Shown piece after piece: positions 46,627-56,350 of a stretch of DNA of 64,000 bases. Source of the stretch: Pseudomonadota bacterium. Lineage in GTDB: Bacteria; Pseudomonadota; Alphaproteobacteria; Dongiales; Dongiaceae. The number at the start of each line of letters is the position of its first letter. Position 1 is the first letter of the stretch. The DNA lies in the NCBI GenBank assembly GCA_016183985.1, contig JACPDN010000013.1:1-64000 (forward strand). Reading direction: 5' to 3'. Position numbers and translations under genes: made by a program. The notes beneath the pieces are model-generated. The model had not been told where the DNA came from. It saw only the letters and a list, made by a program, of their open reading frames with translations, and made no database searches.

Positions 46627-47799
46627 TCACATATCCTGGTCGCAATCGCTGCGACGCTCGATGTCAGTGGGGGCGTCCGCCGGCAGCAACTCGCCAATGC
46701 GGATGTGGCCGGCATTTGAGGCAATCAGGCTTGCCGTGAGATCGCGGTCGATTCCCTGGCTGATGGCCGTGCCGCCATAATTGCCGATGGCGTCGAGTGC
46801 GCGCAGATAGGCGACCTCGCCGCCGGAAATATCATTGATGAACTCGCAATCGGTGGCGCCAAGCGAGCTTGGATCCTCGAAATCGAAGACTTTCTGACCA
46901 AGCGAGCGCAGAGCGTCGCGCCAGAGCGGCAGCAAGCGGTTCTCGGAATCGGTCGCGAGCGCTAGATGCAGGGGCGCGCTTGCGGGGGGAATTATCAGCA
47001 CCACTTCGATCGATCGACCGTTGAGCTCGGCGATGAGGGCCTGCAGCTGTTGGAGGGCCGCGGTGGATGGGCCGACATGAACGTTTCGCGCCAGCGGCGC
47101 CTCGCCGGCGCCGACGCTGGCCGAGAGCCCGCCTTCATAGCGCCCATAGGTATCCCAACCCTGACCATCGAGCACCGCCAGCGCCCCGATGCCCGGCATC
47201 GCGCCAGCGGTCGGAAAAACGCCGTCGATGAACTCGCCGATCGAGATCCGGCCCGTCACCACCCAGAGCAGTGGGTCGATCAACCGTGCGGCAAAGCCGC
47301 TGTCTTGCGATGCTGAAGGCCGAACGCTTGGCGCATCGGGATGGAACCACCAATAGTCGGCGCCGATCAGCACCGACTTGGGAGCATGGCGCGCCACGGC
47401 CGCTTGCACGAAGGCAGAGAGCTGTTCGACGGAATCGGCGACACCGGCGGCATTATAGACCGAGGCCGTGAAAGCTTCACCGGGAAGCGACGCCAGCCGC
47501 TGCGATCCCACGATCAGGATGTCGGGCCGGCGCTGGACGTAGCGCTCCAGCTTGTAGGCGGCGATGTCGGTCCTGCCGGCCGGGCCATAGAGGCCGCCAT
47601 GACGCTCCTGCAGTTGCGCCGCGAGTGCTGGTGGCGTCGTCTCCTGAACCCGCATGAGAATGATAGCGCTGATGAGGCAATAAAGGGCCACGAACAAAAT
47701 GACGCCTGCGCCCAGGATCAGCCAAACGCGCTTGCGATGGCCGGACCTGTCCTTCCAAACGCCGCGCCGCGGCGATGCGATAACACGGCTGGAAAGCAT
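46627..47799 (-). CDS. SGNH-like protein, apparently a degenerate paralogue
   Basis: This 390-residue protein is the same length and layout as the SGNH-like gene two places downstream: one membrane anchor (about residues 25-47), IVGSQRLASLPG, a middle with the shared YWWF element, VVLIIPPASAP and FINDISGGEVAYLRALDAI. Where the paralogue has GSS, D and H, this one has GSQ (Gln100), Asn322 and Ser325, so all three presumed catalytic residues are replaced. It is the first gene of the MBOAT operon. TTG 47862 is a possible longer start; ATG 47799 is preferred. Confidence 0.65.
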   Translation of the reverse strand: MLSSRVIASPRRGVWKDRSGHRKRVWLILGAGVILFVALYCLISAIILMRVQETTPPALAAQLQERHGGLYGPAGRTDIAAYKLERYVQRRPDILIVGSQRLASLPGEAFTASVYNAAGVADSVEQLSAFVQAAVARHAPKSVLIGADYWWFHPDAPSVRPSASQDSGFAARLIDPLLWVVTGRISIGEFIDGVFPTAGAMPGIGALAVLDGQGWDTYGRYEGGLSASVGAGEAPLARNVHVGPSTAALQQLQALIAELNGRSIEVVLIIPPASAPLHLALATDSENRLLPLWRDALRSLGQKVFDFEDPSSLGATDCEFINDISGGEVAYLRALDAIGNYGGTAISQGIDRDLTASLIASNAGHIRIGELLPADAPTDIERRSDCDQDM

Positions 47800-47949
47800 G
47801 CTGATGAGGGATCGCCGCTGCCTGAGTTCATGGATCGGATTCGGCCTGATCAAGATTGCCAAGGCCGGGGCCGGGTTATATCAATTGGCTAGGCTGCTGT
47901 CATGCGCCGCAATTCGCTCAAGTTCCTTGTTCGTCAAAAGGTTAACCTC

Positions 47950-48951
47950 ATGGCCCGATTCACCTTCTCCTGCATCGATGCGCATACCTGTGGGAACCCC
48001 GTGCGGGTCGTTTCGGGGGGCGGGCCCCAATTGCACGGGGCGACCATGAGCGAACGGCGCCAGCATTTCCTCAAGGAATTCGACTGGATCCGTACCGGGC
48101 TGATGTTCGAGCCCCGGGGCCATGACATGATGTCCGGCAGCATCCTCTATCCGCCGACAAGGGAGGATTGCGATGTTGCCATCCTGTTCATCGAGACATC
48201 GGGCTGCCTGCCGATGTGTGGCCATGGCACGATCGGCACGGTGACGGTCGCCATCGAGAATGGACTGGTCCGGCCGAAGAAGCCGGGCGAGCTCAGACTC
48301 GACACGCCGGCGGGCCTTGTCGTCGCCCAATATGAACAGGTCGGCGAGTATGTGGAGAGCGTACGCCTGACCAACGTGCCAGGTTTCCTGCATTCGGAAG
48401 GGCTGGAGATCGACTGCCCCGAGATCGGGCCGATCAAGGTCGATGTCGCCTATGGCGGCAATTTCTATTGCATCGTCGAGCCGCAGGAAGGCTATCGGGA
48501 CATGGCCGATTTCACGGCCGGGCAGCTCATCGCCATGAGCCGCGAACTGCGCCGGCGCATGAATGAGCGTTATACATTCGAGCATCCCGACAACCCGACC
48601 ATCCGGGGCCTCTCGCATATCCTGTGGACGGGCAAGGCGACGGTCGAGGGTGCCCATGCCCGCAACGCCGTCTTCTATGGCGACAAGGCGATCGACCGCT
48701 CACCTTGCGGTACCGGCACCTCGGCGCGCATGGCGCAGCTCGCCGGCAAGGGCAAGCTGAAGGTCGGCGACAATTTTATCCATGAAAGCATCATCGGATC
48801 GCTGTTCAAGGGCCGGGTGGAAAAGGCGGCGGCGGTCGGCAACAAGCCGGCGATCGTGCCCTCGATCGAGGGTTGGGCGCGGGTCACCGGCTACAACACG
48901 ATCTTCATCGACGATCGCGATCCCTATAAGCACGGCTTCCAGGTCATCTAA
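47950..48951 (+). CDS. 4-hydroxyproline 2-epimerase (proline racemase family)
   Basis: This 333-residue protein of the proline racemase fold has a first catalytic cysteine in MCGHGTIG and a second in [14 protein letters not shown]. Two cysteines mark epimerases or racemases rather than the trans-3-hydroxyproline dehydratases, which have threonine at one site. The N-terminal [14 protein letters not shown] is conserved. It converts trans-4-hydroxy-L-proline to the cis-D form in catabolism. No other hydroxyproline-pathway gene is near. ATG 47950 gives the usual length. Confidence 0.85.
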   Translation: MARFTFSCIDAHTCGNPVRVVSGGGPQLHGATMSERRQHFLKEFDWIRTGLMFEPRGHDMMSGSILYPPTREDCDVAILFIETSGCLPMCGHGTIGTVTVAIENGLVRPKKPGELRLDTPAGLVVAQYEQVGEYVESVRLTNVPGFLHSEGLEIDCPEIGPIKVDVAYGGNFYCIVEPQEGYRDMADFTAGQLIAMSRELRRRMNERYTFEHPDNPTIRGLSHILWTGKATVEGAHARNAVFYGDKAIDRSPCGTGTSARMAQLAGKGKLKVGDNFIHESIIGSLFKGRVEKAAAVGNKPAIVPSIEGWARVTGYNTIFIDDRDPYKHGFQVI

Positions 48952-49006
48952 GCAAAAACAACAAGCCTGCTCCGGCCATCGAAGGAGCGGGAACAGGGAG
49001 TGGAAC

Positions 49007-49660
49007 ATGGTCAAGACGTTCAAAGAGTTCCCGTCGCTCAGCGTGCTGGATCATCCGCTGATCCAGCACAAGCTCTCCATGATGCGGGACAAGTCGACGC
49101 CGACGACCTTGTTCCGGCAGCTCCTCAAGGAGATCGCCCTGCTGATGGGGTATGAGCTGACGCGCGACCTGCCAATGACGACACAGGAAATCGAGACGCC
49201 GCTGACCAAGATGGATGCGCCGGTGATCAAGGGCAAGAAGGTCGCGGTGGTGCCGATCCTGCGCGCCGGCCTCGGCATGGCGGATGGTTTGATGGAGCTG
49301 GTGCCGGCTGCGCGCATGGGGCATATCGGCCTCTATCGCGACCACGAGACCAAGCGGCCGGTCGAATATTTCGTGAAGCTGCCGGAGCCGGAAGGGCGCA
49401 TTTTCATCTTGGTCGATCCGATGCTGGCGACCGGACATTCGGCCTCGGCCGCGATCGATACGCTGAACAAGCGTGGCATTTCCGACGACAGTATCCGCCT
49501 GATGTCCTTGGTGGCGGCGCCGGAGGGTGTGCGGGTCGTTCAGACCGCCCATCCAACCGTGCCGGTCTTCGTGGCGGCGTTGGATTCTCATCTCAACGAG
49601 AACGCCTATATCGTGCCCGGCCTCGGCGATGCCGGCGATCGCCTGTTCGGCACGAAGTAA
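49007..49660 (+). CDS. upp: Uracil phosphoribosyltransferase
   Basis: This 217-residue protein has [19 protein letters not shown] at the N-terminus, the PRPP-binding loop (V)[14 protein letters not shown] and the uracil-binding [12 protein letters not shown] end. It salvages uracil to UMP. The ATG has CAGGGAG upstream, and the N-terminus fits the family; the open frame upstream of it is not part of the protein. The glpK start lies 11 bases after the stop. Confidence 0.94.
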   Translation: MVKTFKEFPSLSVLDHPLIQHKLSMMRDKSTPTTLFRQLLKEIALLMGYELTRDLPMTTQEIETPLTKMDAPVIKGKKVAVVPILRAGLGMADGLMELVPAARMGHIGLYRDHETKRPVEYFVKLPEPEGRIFILVDPMLATGHSASAAIDTLNKRGISDDSIRLMSLVAAPEGVRVVQTAHPTVPVFVAALDSHLNENAYIVPGLGDAGDRLFGTK

Positions 49661-49671
49661 GGGCGACTGGC

Positions 49672-51153
49672 ATGTCCAAAGCGGATCTCATTCTCGCGAT
49701 CGATCAAGGTACCACCAGCACCCGCGCCATCGCCTTTTCGCTGAAAGGCGAGCCGCAGGCGACGGTGCAGAAAGAATTGCCGCAGATCTATCCGGCCGAT
49801 GGCTGGGTGGAGCATGACCCCGAAGAAATCTGGCGCGCGACGGTCGAGGTGACCAAGGGTGTCATCGCCAAGGTGGGTGCTGAACGCATTGCGGCCATCG
49901 GCATCACCAACCAGCGCGAAACGGCGGTGGTATGGGACCGCAGAACCGGCAAGCCGGTGCACAACGCGATCGTCTGGCAGGATCGGCGTGGCGCACCCCT
50001 GTGCAAGAAGCTGATTGCGGATGGGTGGGAGCCGAAGATCCAGGCCAAGACCGGGCTTCTCATCGACAGCTATTTTTCGGCCACCAAGATTGCCTGGATT
50101 CTTGAGAATGTCGCGGGTGCGCGGGCAGCTGCGGAGAAGGGGGATCTCGCCTTCGGCACGATCGACACCTTCCTGCTCTGGCGGCTCACTGGCGGCAAGT
50201 CCCACGCGACGGATGTGACGAATGCCTCGCGCACGATGCTGTGCGACATCCACAAACTCGCCTGGGATGACGAGCTGCTGCAGCTCTTCAATATTCCACG
50301 CTCGATGTTGCCGGAGATCCGCGAGAATGCCGGTGTGTTCGGGACGACGGATCCGCGCGAACTCGGTGTCAGCCTGCCGGTTGCCGGCATGGCGGGCGAC
50401 CAGCAGGCGGCCCTGATCGGCCAGGCCTGCTTCAAACCCGGCATGATCAAGAGCACCTATGGCACGGGCTGCTTTGCCTTGATGAACACGGGCGGCAAGG
50501 CCGTGCTCTCCAAGAACCGGCTGCTCACCACTGTGGGCTACAAGCTCAAGGGCGAGACGGCCTATGCCAGTGAAGGGAGCATCTTCATCGCCGGTGCCGC
50601 CGTGCAATGGTTGCGCGATGGATTGAAGCTCATCCAGCAGGCGGGCGAAACGGAGCGGCTGGCGCGCTCGGTGCGCGGGACGGGCGGTGTTTATCTGGTG
50701 CCGGCCTTCACGGGGCTGGGCGCCCCCTATTGGGATCCAATGGCGCGCGGCGCGCTATTGGGCCTTACCCGCGATACCGGCATCGCCGAAATCGTGCGTG
50801 CGGCTCTGGAAGCTGTCTGCTACCAGACCCGCGATCTGATGAGTGCCATGATCAGCGACACCGGCACCGATGTGCAGTCTCTGCGCGTCGACGGCGGCAT
50901 GGCGCGCAATGATTGGGTGATGCAGTTCCTGGCCGACCTGCTGAGCGTGCCGATCGGGCGCCCGGTCGTGGTCGAAACGACGGCGCTGGGTGCTGCCATC
51001 GCTGCCGGTCTTGGTGTCGGCATCATTCCCGATCTCAAGGCGGCGGCTGCCAACTGGCAGCAGGAACGTGAATTTCACCCGGAAATGCCGGAAGCCGATC
51101 GCGAACGGCTTTATGCGGGTTGGAAAACCGCGATCGGGCGCATCCGTTCCTGA
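49672..51153 (+). CDS. glpK: Glycerol kinase
   Basis: This 493-residue FGGY-family kinase has [14 protein letters not shown] at the N-terminus, the [13 protein letters not shown] segment and the FGGY signature [17 protein letters not shown], with [15 protein letters not shown]. It phosphorylates glycerol to glycerol 3-phosphate. Length and motifs are complete. No glpF or glpD lies nearby. The next gene, a lipoprotein, starts 35 bases on and may be cotranscribed. Confidence 0.95.
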   Translation: MSKADLILAIDQGTTSTRAIAFSLKGEPQATVQKELPQIYPADGWVEHDPEEIWRATVEVTKGVIAKVGAERIAAIGITNQRETAVVWDRRTGKPVHNAIVWQDRRGAPLCKKLIADGWEPKIQAKTGLLIDSYFSATKIAWILENVAGARAAAEKGDLAFGTIDTFLLWRLTGGKSHATDVTNASRTMLCDIHKLAWDDELLQLFNIPRSMLPEIRENAGVFGTTDPRELGVSLPVAGMAGDQQAALIGQACFKPGMIKSTYGTGCFALMNTGGKAVLSKNRLLTTVGYKLKGETAYASEGSIFIAGAAVQWLRDGLKLIQQAGETERLARSVRGTGGVYLVPAFTGLGAPYWDPMARGALLGLTRDTGIAEIVRAALEAVCYQTRDLMSAMISDTGTDVQSLRVDGGMARNDWVMQFLADLLSVPIGRPVVVETTALGAAIAAGLGVGIIPDLKAAAANWQQEREFHPEMPEADRERLYAGWKTAIGRIRS

Positions 51154-51188
51154 CATAAGCTGGACGCCGCCAAGGTGAAGGGGGGAGG

Positions 51189-51833
51189 ATGTTGGATCGT
51201 ATCTGCCGTAACGCCTTGAGTGTTGCGTTGCTGATCATTGCTGCCGCGTGTGCGTCATCCGAACCGGGGTCAAAGGCGCCGGCGGCGACCAGCGAAGATC
51301 TGTGGCGCCTGAGCGGGACCAAGGAGGCCTTGGTCGAATTGCACCGAGGGCTTTCCGTGGCGTGCCAGGCCAAGCTCGAAACACCGGACGATCTGCTGAC
51401 CTTGCCGGCGGGGCAAGCCATCTGCGTGCGTTCGCGTCTCGTCGAAGCATTCGATGCGGCTGATGGCGCCGGACCCTGCGGGCAGGGCCGCGATCTCAAG
51501 CAGTTCGTCAGTTGCATTCTGGAGGGGCAATTCGTCGGCACGGTCATCAAGAACAGCGGCTCGGCGCCGCTGCCGGCCGAGGTGCAATGGGGCAGCCGCG
51601 ACGCGCGCGGCCAGCAGGCCAGCAAGTTGATCAGCGACCGCATCCGCGCGTCATGCCTGACACCGAGCAAATCGGCGATGAATGAATGCGTCGAGACCTC
51701 GATGTTCCAGTACTTCGAGGTGAAGCCTCAAGCGATCGACTTCTGCCCGAGCAAGGAACAGCGCGACATGTGCATCTACTGGGCGGGATTTGCTCATTCG
51801 ATCCGGCTGAAGTTGGATCGCGTGCATTCTTAA
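51189..51833 (+). CDS. Eight-cysteine lipoprotein, tandem copy 1
   Basis: This 214-residue protein has a signal with lipid cysteine Cys21 (IIAAAC). The mature part has exactly eight cysteines in two groups of four, spaced C-x19-C-x17-C-x11-C and C-x10-C-x18-C-x8-C. The same pattern recurs in the next two genes. Even number and fixed spacing suggest four disulfides in the periplasm. No known family or catalytic motif was recognised. It follows glpK by 35 bases, with GGGGGAGG before the ATG. Confidence 0.7.
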   Translation: MLDRICRNALSVALLIIAAACASSEPGSKAPAATSEDLWRLSGTKEALVELHRGLSVACQAKLETPDDLLTLPAGQAICVRSRLVEAFDAADGAGPCGQGRDLKQFVSCILEGQFVGTVIKNSGSAPLPAEVQWGSRDARGQQASKLISDRIRASCLTPSKSAMNECVETSMFQYFEVKPQAIDFCPSKEQRDMCIYWAGFAHSIRLKLDRVHS

Positions 51834-51938
51834 AAGGCATCACGCATTCGGGCAACTTTGGCGCGATCAAAATGCCATTTGCTGTCTAAAACGAGCGTCG
51901 CTAATATCCTGCCCGATATTGAAAATGAGGGGCGATAG

Positions 51939-52589
51939 ATGCGCGCTGTTACGACTTTGATTATGCCGGGATTGCTCTTGCTGTCACTCACGGCATGTGC
52001 AAGCCAAGCTACGCCGAAGAATGACGCTGATCTGGTCGGCCAACCTTCGACTATGACCTCGGCAGAAGCTCGGGCAGTCTCGGGTGTCGATGCAGAATAT
52101 GTCATCCTATATGAACGTCTGAACCAAGCCTGCAAATTACCGCCAGAGCGTCCGTTTGGCCTCACCCCCGATCAAATGGACTGTGTTGTCTCTCGAACGG
52201 TATCGGCGTTTGGTGCGGAGGCAGGCGAGGGCGGTTGTCGTTCGCAACTTGAACAGGGCACTTTCATCGGCTGCATCGTCGACGGAACGTTGCTGACATT
52301 GGTCGCAAAGAACGCCAGTTCAGCCGATATCCCTTCGGAGCTGTTTTGGAGTGACCAGCTAAAGGCATGGGGGCGCCTCAACGCAATCTTGAACGAGAAC
52401 GCCACAAAGCACTGCCAATCTGCGGGTCAGTCCAATGCGGCGGCCTGCCGGGACGACTATGTATTGCGGCTCTTTGAGATCGATCGAACGGCTGTCGCGG
52501 GCTGTCCGACAGGTTGGGCGCGCGAGGACTGTGTATCCGGTGTCGCAACAGTGAAGCTTATCAGAAGCAAACTTCCCTATCTCTTCTAG
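51939..52589 (+). CDS. Eight-cysteine lipoprotein, tandem copy 2
   Basis: This 216-residue paralogue has lipobox LTAC. Its eight mature cysteines are spaced C-x16-C-x17-C-x11-C and C-x10-C-x18-C-x8-C, nearly identical to copy 1. Shared wording includes the helix after the second cysteine (VVSRTVSAFGAE against VRSRLVEAFDAA) and the IGCIVDGTLLTLV against VSCILEGQFVGTV segment. Base composition is less GC-rich than in copy 1. The upstream gap of 105 bases has an AT-rich part that may hold a promoter. Confidence 0.7.
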   Translation: MRAVTTLIMPGLLLLSLTACASQATPKNDADLVGQPSTMTSAEARAVSGVDAEYVILYERLNQACKLPPERPFGLTPDQMDCVVSRTVSAFGAEAGEGGCRSQLEQGTFIGCIVDGTLLTLVAKNASSADIPSELFWSDQLKAWGRLNAILNENATKHCQSAGQSNAAACRDDYVLRLFEIDRTAVAGCPTGWAREDCVSGVATVKLIRSKLPYLF

Positions 52590-52679
52590 GGGTGCGTGAG
52601 GAAATGGCCGGACTATTTAGAGTTGCAGTGTGGTCGTGACAGCGCAACAGTCCGGTGGGTAAGTTGGGAGCGGGGCGGC

Positions 52680-53426
52680 ATGAAGGCGCAGGGATTTATA
52701 TCTTCAATCGTACTGGTTCTCTTGGCGATATTGGCGGCCGGCTGCCAATCGCCGCCGACGTCCAAGCCTCCAGCGAAGACTCTCGAAGCGACGGAGCTTC
52801 TGAACTCTCTGCAGAGCACTTCGGGTGACCTTGAGGCGCTGCTGACGCTCATGCAAGAGCTGAAGGCCGCGGAAGGAAACGATGCTCCGCCAAATTTCCC
52901 CGAGCTTGATGCTCGTAAAGAGCGGGCCACCAGCAAACTGGGCATCTTGCTGCTGGCTTCCTGCTTGCGGGAGGGAGAGGACATTTCCAAAATGCCAGAC
53001 ACAGCCAATCCTCCTTGTGTGTCCCATGGAATTTCACAGCTGCTCGACCCCAGTGGCGAAGTTGATGCGCGTTGTTCGGAGCACAAGACGATCGAGCCAT
53101 TCGTCAGCTGTGCGGCCGGTGGCATCATGATATCGCGGATGAAATCGTACATGCATCAGGATGCCACATCCGAGGATTGGTCGGATTCCGAACGTCGGGT
53201 GCAGGATGTTGCGCACGACCTTGCTGGATACGTCGTCAATGGCTGCCTCAAGGCAAGGAAAGGCATTGCCGATTGCATCGTCGAGGAATTCGCCGATGCG
53301 CTGGTTGTGAGGGAGACCGACACTGCGTACTGCCGCAAGCAGTTCAACTTGTCGAACAAGTTGGATTGTCTGGGTGCCGCTGCAGCGATCGGCCTGCTGG
53401 AGAATGGCGCCGCAATCGGCAGTTAG
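52680..53426 (+). CDS. Eight-cysteine lipoprotein, tandem copy 3
   Basis: This 248-residue, most diverged member has a signal ending LAAGC. The eight cysteines are spaced C-x17-C-x18-C-x11-C and C-x9-C-x18-C-x11-C; an extra helical segment (about residues 35-75) precedes them. The [12 protein letters not shown] stretch matches copy 1's FVSCILEGQFVG. ATG 52680 with GGGAGCGGGGCGG upstream is chosen; an in-frame ATG at 52596 would add an unlikely leader. Its stop overlaps the convergent trmFO stop by four bases. Confidence 0.68.
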   Translation: MKAQGFISSIVLVLLAILAAGCQSPPTSKPPAKTLEATELLNSLQSTSGDLEALLTLMQELKAAEGNDAPPNFPELDARKERATSKLGILLLASCLREGEDISKMPDTANPPCVSHGISQLLDPSGEVDARCSEHKTIEPFVSCAAGGIMISRMKSYMHQDATSEDWSDSERRVQDVAHDLAGYVVNGCLKARKGIADCIVEEFADALVVRETDTAYCRKQFNLSNKLDCLGAAAAIGLLENGAAIGS

Positions 53427-54817
53427 TCGATCAGCGCGCTTCGATTGAGCCAGCCCTGCAATTCGCCCAACGCCCTTGCGCTGAGGCGTGGCTTGCGGCC
53501 CGATTTCCATTCGCGCAGTTGTGCCTTGTTGAGACCCTCGGGCGGATCGATTTCCGGGAAGAGGCCGAAATTGACATTCATCGGCTGGAAGGTCTTCGCG
53601 TCTGCCTGACCGGTGATGTGGCCGATGAGTGCGCCGAGCGCCGTGGTGAGCGGTGGTGCCGTCAGCGTTTGGCCGAGCCGCTGGGCAGCGGCGAAGCGGC
53701 CGGCGAGGAGGCCGATCGCGGCACTCTCGACATAGCCTTCGACACCGGTCACCTGGCCAGCAAAGCGCAGGCGCGGATCGGCCTTCAGGCGCAGGCTGTG
53801 ATCGAGCAGCTTCGGACTGTTGATGAAGGTGTTGCGATGGAGACCGCCAAGCCGCGCGAATTCGGCATTTTCCAGACCCGGGATCATGCGGAACACACGC
53901 ACCTGTTCGGCATATTTCAGCTTCGTTTGGAAGCCGACCATGTTGTAGAGCGTGCCCAGAGCATTGTCCTGCCTGAGCTGCACCACGGCATAGGGTCGGC
54001 GTTGCGCATGTGGATCGAAGAGGCCGATCGGTTTCATCGGCCCGAAGCGCAACGTGTTGGGGCCGCGTGCCGCCATGATCTCGATCGGCAGGCAGCCTTC
54101 GAAATAAGGGGTGCCTTCCCATTCCTTGAACTCGGTCTTCTCGCCGGCCAGCACCGCGTCGATGAAGGCGAGATATTCCGGCTTGTCCATCGGGCAGTTG
54201 ATGTAATCGGCGCCGTCGCCCTCCGGCCCCACCTTGTCATAGCGGGACTGAAACCAAGCGCGTTCCAGATTGATGCTGTCCTTATGGATGATGGGGGCAA
54301 TGGCGTCGAAGAAGCTCAGCGAAGCCTCACCGGTCAGAGTCAGGATCGCCTCGGCCAAAGCGGGCGAGGTGAGGGGGCCGGTCGCGATGATGACGTTGTC
54401 CCATTCGGCCGGCGGCAACCCGGCGATCTCACCACGCGTGAAGGTGACCAGCGGATGGCTGGCGAGTGTGGCGGTCACGCTCTCGGCGAAGGCGTCGCGA
54501 TCGACCGCGAGCGCCCCACCTGCCGGCAGCTTGTGCTTGTCGGCGGCGCTGAGGATCAGCGAGCCGGCGCGGCGCATCTCCTCATGCAGCAGGCCGACGG
54601 CGTTGTTCTCGGCATCGTCCGAACGGAAGGAATTCGAGCAGACAAGCTCAGCGCATTTGTCGGTCTGGTGGGCGTCGGTGCCGCGCACGGGCCGCATCTC
54701 ATGAAGGATGACGGGGACGCCCGCGGAGACGAGCTGCCAGGCGGCTTCGGATCCGGCCAGGCCGGCGCCGATGATGTGAACGGGCTGTGAGGTTGTTGTC
54801 GTCATGGCGGGGGTCAT
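53423..54817 (-). CDS. trmFO: Methylenetetrahydrofolate-tRNA-(uracil-5-)-methyltransferase TrmFO
   Basis: This 464-residue flavoprotein has an N-terminal dinucleotide site [16 protein letters not shown], then the family's [13 protein letters not shown] with conserved cysteines and [13 protein letters not shown], plus FGPMKPIGL. It makes ribothymidine at tRNA position 54 using methylenetetrahydrofolate and FAD. GGGAGG lies close to ATG 54817; ATG 54805 is an alternative start four codons in. It converges on the third lipoprotein gene. Confidence 0.94.
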   Translation of the reverse strand: MTPAMTTTTSQPVHIIGAGLAGSEAAWQLVSAGVPVILHEMRPVRGTDAHQTDKCAELVCSNSFRSDDAENNAVGLLHEEMRRAGSLILSAADKHKLPAGGALAVDRDAFAESVTATLASHPLVTFTRGEIAGLPPAEWDNVIIATGPLTSPALAEAILTLTGEASLSFFDAIAPIIHKDSINLERAWFQSRYDKVGPEGDGADYINCPMDKPEYLAFIDAVLAGEKTEFKEWEGTPYFEGCLPIEIMAARGPNTLRFGPMKPIGLFDPHAQRRPYAVVQLRQDNALGTLYNMVGFQTKLKYAEQVRVFRMIPGLENAEFARLGGLHRNTFINSPKLLDHSLRLKADPRLRFAGQVTGVEGYVESAAIGLLAGRFAAAQRLGQTLTAPPLTTALGALIGHITGQADAKTFQPMNVNFGLFPEIDPPEGLNKAQLREWKSGRKPRLSARALGELQGWLNRSALID

Positions 54818-54890
54818 AACCTCCCTAGGTCACATTGACAACAAAGCCGCGGCGCGAAACGATTAAGTTCGTCTAATCAAGGAGATACAA

Positions 54891-55280
54891 ATGTTGAATT
54901 TCGTCAATCCACCGTCCGCGCCACCGCCTTTCAGCCGTTATTCGCAGATGGTATCGGCACCGGCTGGCTATCGCTGGCTTCATGTCAGCGGGCAGGTGGG
55001 GGCTGATCGCCAGCACAAGACGGCCGAGGGCTTTGCAGCGCAGGCGGACCTCGCCTGGAGCAACCTGCTCGCCTGCCTTGAAGCGGGCGGTATGACGGTC
55101 CATGATTTGGTGAAGGTCAACGTGATGCTGACCCGGGCCGGCGACGTGCCGGCCTCACGCATCGCCCGCGACAAGGCGCTGGCGGGCGCCCAGCCGGCCT
55201 CAACCCTCATCATCGTGGCGGGTCTTGCCAATCCGGAATGGTTGATCGAGATCGAGGGTATTGCAGCCAAGGCAGCGTAG
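54891..55280 (+). CDS. RidA family protein
   Basis: This 129-residue YjgF/RidA-fold protein contains HVSGQVGADRQ, a middle NLLACLEAGGMTVHDLVKVNVML (quoted in parts: AGGMTVHDLVKVNVML) and a C-terminal ANPEWLIEIEGIA with the usual E-x-E. The family deaminates reactive enamines/imines; the RidA arginine seen in E. coli (in VAR) is not obvious, so it may belong to a related subgroup. AAGGAG lies six bases before the ATG. Confidence 0.85.
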   Translation: MLNFVNPPSAPPPFSRYSQMVSAPAGYRWLHVSGQVGADRQHKTAEGFAAQADLAWSNLLACLEAGGMTVHDLVKVNVMLTRAGDVPASRIARDKALAGAQPASTLIIVAGLANPEWLIEIEGIAAKAA

Positions 55281-55355
55281 CCCGAATGCGTAAAACGGCG
55301 CACGATATATCCGTTTCCTGCCAAGAGCCAAGAGGTCTGGGGCCGGGAGAATGGA

Positions 55356-55619
55356 ATGTTGGAAACCGGGGCCGAGAAGCGTCGGCATCCGCGCCGCAAA
55401 GTGCTGAAGGGAGCCAAGGCGATCTTCAACGAAGGCGCCAGCCTCTATGATTGCCAGGTGCGCGACTGGTCCGAGTCCGGCGCCAAGCTCGTCTTTGCCG
55501 CCTTCACGCCCTTGCCGAAACTGTTCACCCTGCGCCTCAGCGATGGCAGCGAGCATCCCTGCGAAGTGGTGCGCGCCGACGGCGTGAATGTCGGCGTGCG
55601 TTTTGCGGGGGTGCATTAG
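55356..55619 (+). CDS. PilZ-domain protein
   Basis: This 87-residue single-domain protein has the cyclic-di-GMP-binding motif R-x-x-x-R as RRHPRRK near the N-terminus and the second motif D-x-S-x-x-G as DWSESGAKL. The barrel ends in VGVRFAGV. It is likely a cyclic-di-GMP effector. The HD-GYP protein in the same window could lower its ligand. It follows the RidA gene by 75 bases. Confidence 0.85.
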   Translation: MLETGAEKRRHPRRKVLKGAKAIFNEGASLYDCQVRDWSESGAKLVFAAFTPLPKLFTLRLSDGSEHPCEVVRADGVNVGVRFAGVH

Positions 55620-55709
55620 AACGGGCTGCAAGTGCCATCACCCCAACCCTTCTCCCCGGCGGGGCGAGGGGCTTTATAGGGCCAGTCGGCGGGATGAGGG
55701 GTCTTTGCG

Positions 55710-56348
55710 TCAGACCGGCTGGCTGATGCCCTGATCCTTCAGCATCTTGGCGTAGCCGGGCCGGGCCATCGCTGTCTTCACCAGCGCGTTGAGATGCGGA
55801 TAAATATGGCCGGGCTTTGGCATGGTGCGGGTCCAGCGGATGAGCATCACCAGAAAATAATCGCAGGCGTAGAAACTGGCACCGCAGAGATGCGGGCCCT
55901 TCGTTGCGAGCTCACCATCAAGGAAGGTCCACATCTTCGCGAGGCGTTCCTCGGCCTTGGCCTTCATTTTCGCCTGCTCAGGCTTGCCATCAATGTAATT
56001 CTCGCTATGCCACCAATGCATCGACGCTTCCTGGGGCGTGTTGGTGAGATAGGCCATCCATTGCAGATAGAGCCCACGATCGGCATGGGTGATGGCGGGG
56101 GCGAGCTTGGCTTCCGGATGCCGCTCGGTGAGGAACTGGCAGATCGCCGCACTCTCATACATGACCTTGCCGTCGTCATAGATCAGCGTCGGCACCCGGC
56201 CATGCGGGTTGAGCTTCATGTATTCAGGACTCTTCTGCTCGTTCTTCTCGTCATCGACCAGAACGAACTCGGCCGGCGCGCCGATCTCATTGATCATCGC
56301 CTGCGCCGCCATCGCGGCACTGCCGGGGCTGTAATAGAGTTTGTACAT
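55710..56348 (-). CDS. Glutathione S-transferase family protein
   Basis: This 212-residue protein has a thioredoxin-like N-terminal domain (YKLYYSPGSAAMAAQAMI) with the glutathione-binding turn NPHGRVPTL and the ESAAICQFL segment. An all-helical C-terminal domain with the conserved ACDYFLVML follows. The likely catalytic residue is Ser7 or Tyr of the YSPGS region. The start ATG has GAGGGGATA before it. The stop-to-start gap from uvrA is two bases, so it lies in the uvrA transcript. Confidence 0.88.
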   Translation of the reverse strand: MYKLYYSPGSAAMAAQAMINEIGAPAEFVLVDDEKNEQKSPEYMKLNPHGRVPTLIYDDGKVMYESAAICQFLTERHPEAKLAPAITHADRGLYLQWMAYLTNTPQEASMHWWHSENYIDGKPEQAKMKAKAEERLAKMWTFLDGELATKGPHLCGASFYACDYFLVMLIRWTRTMPKPGHIYPHLNALVKTAMARPGYAKMLKDQGISQPV

Positions 56349-56350
56349 CG

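Noticed and set aside
55620-55700. CCCCAACCC / CCCCGGCGGGGCGAGGGG stretch after the PilZ gene
   Set aside because: It looks like a common GC-rich intergenic repeat, but with one copy in the window and no clear arms it is not reported as an element.
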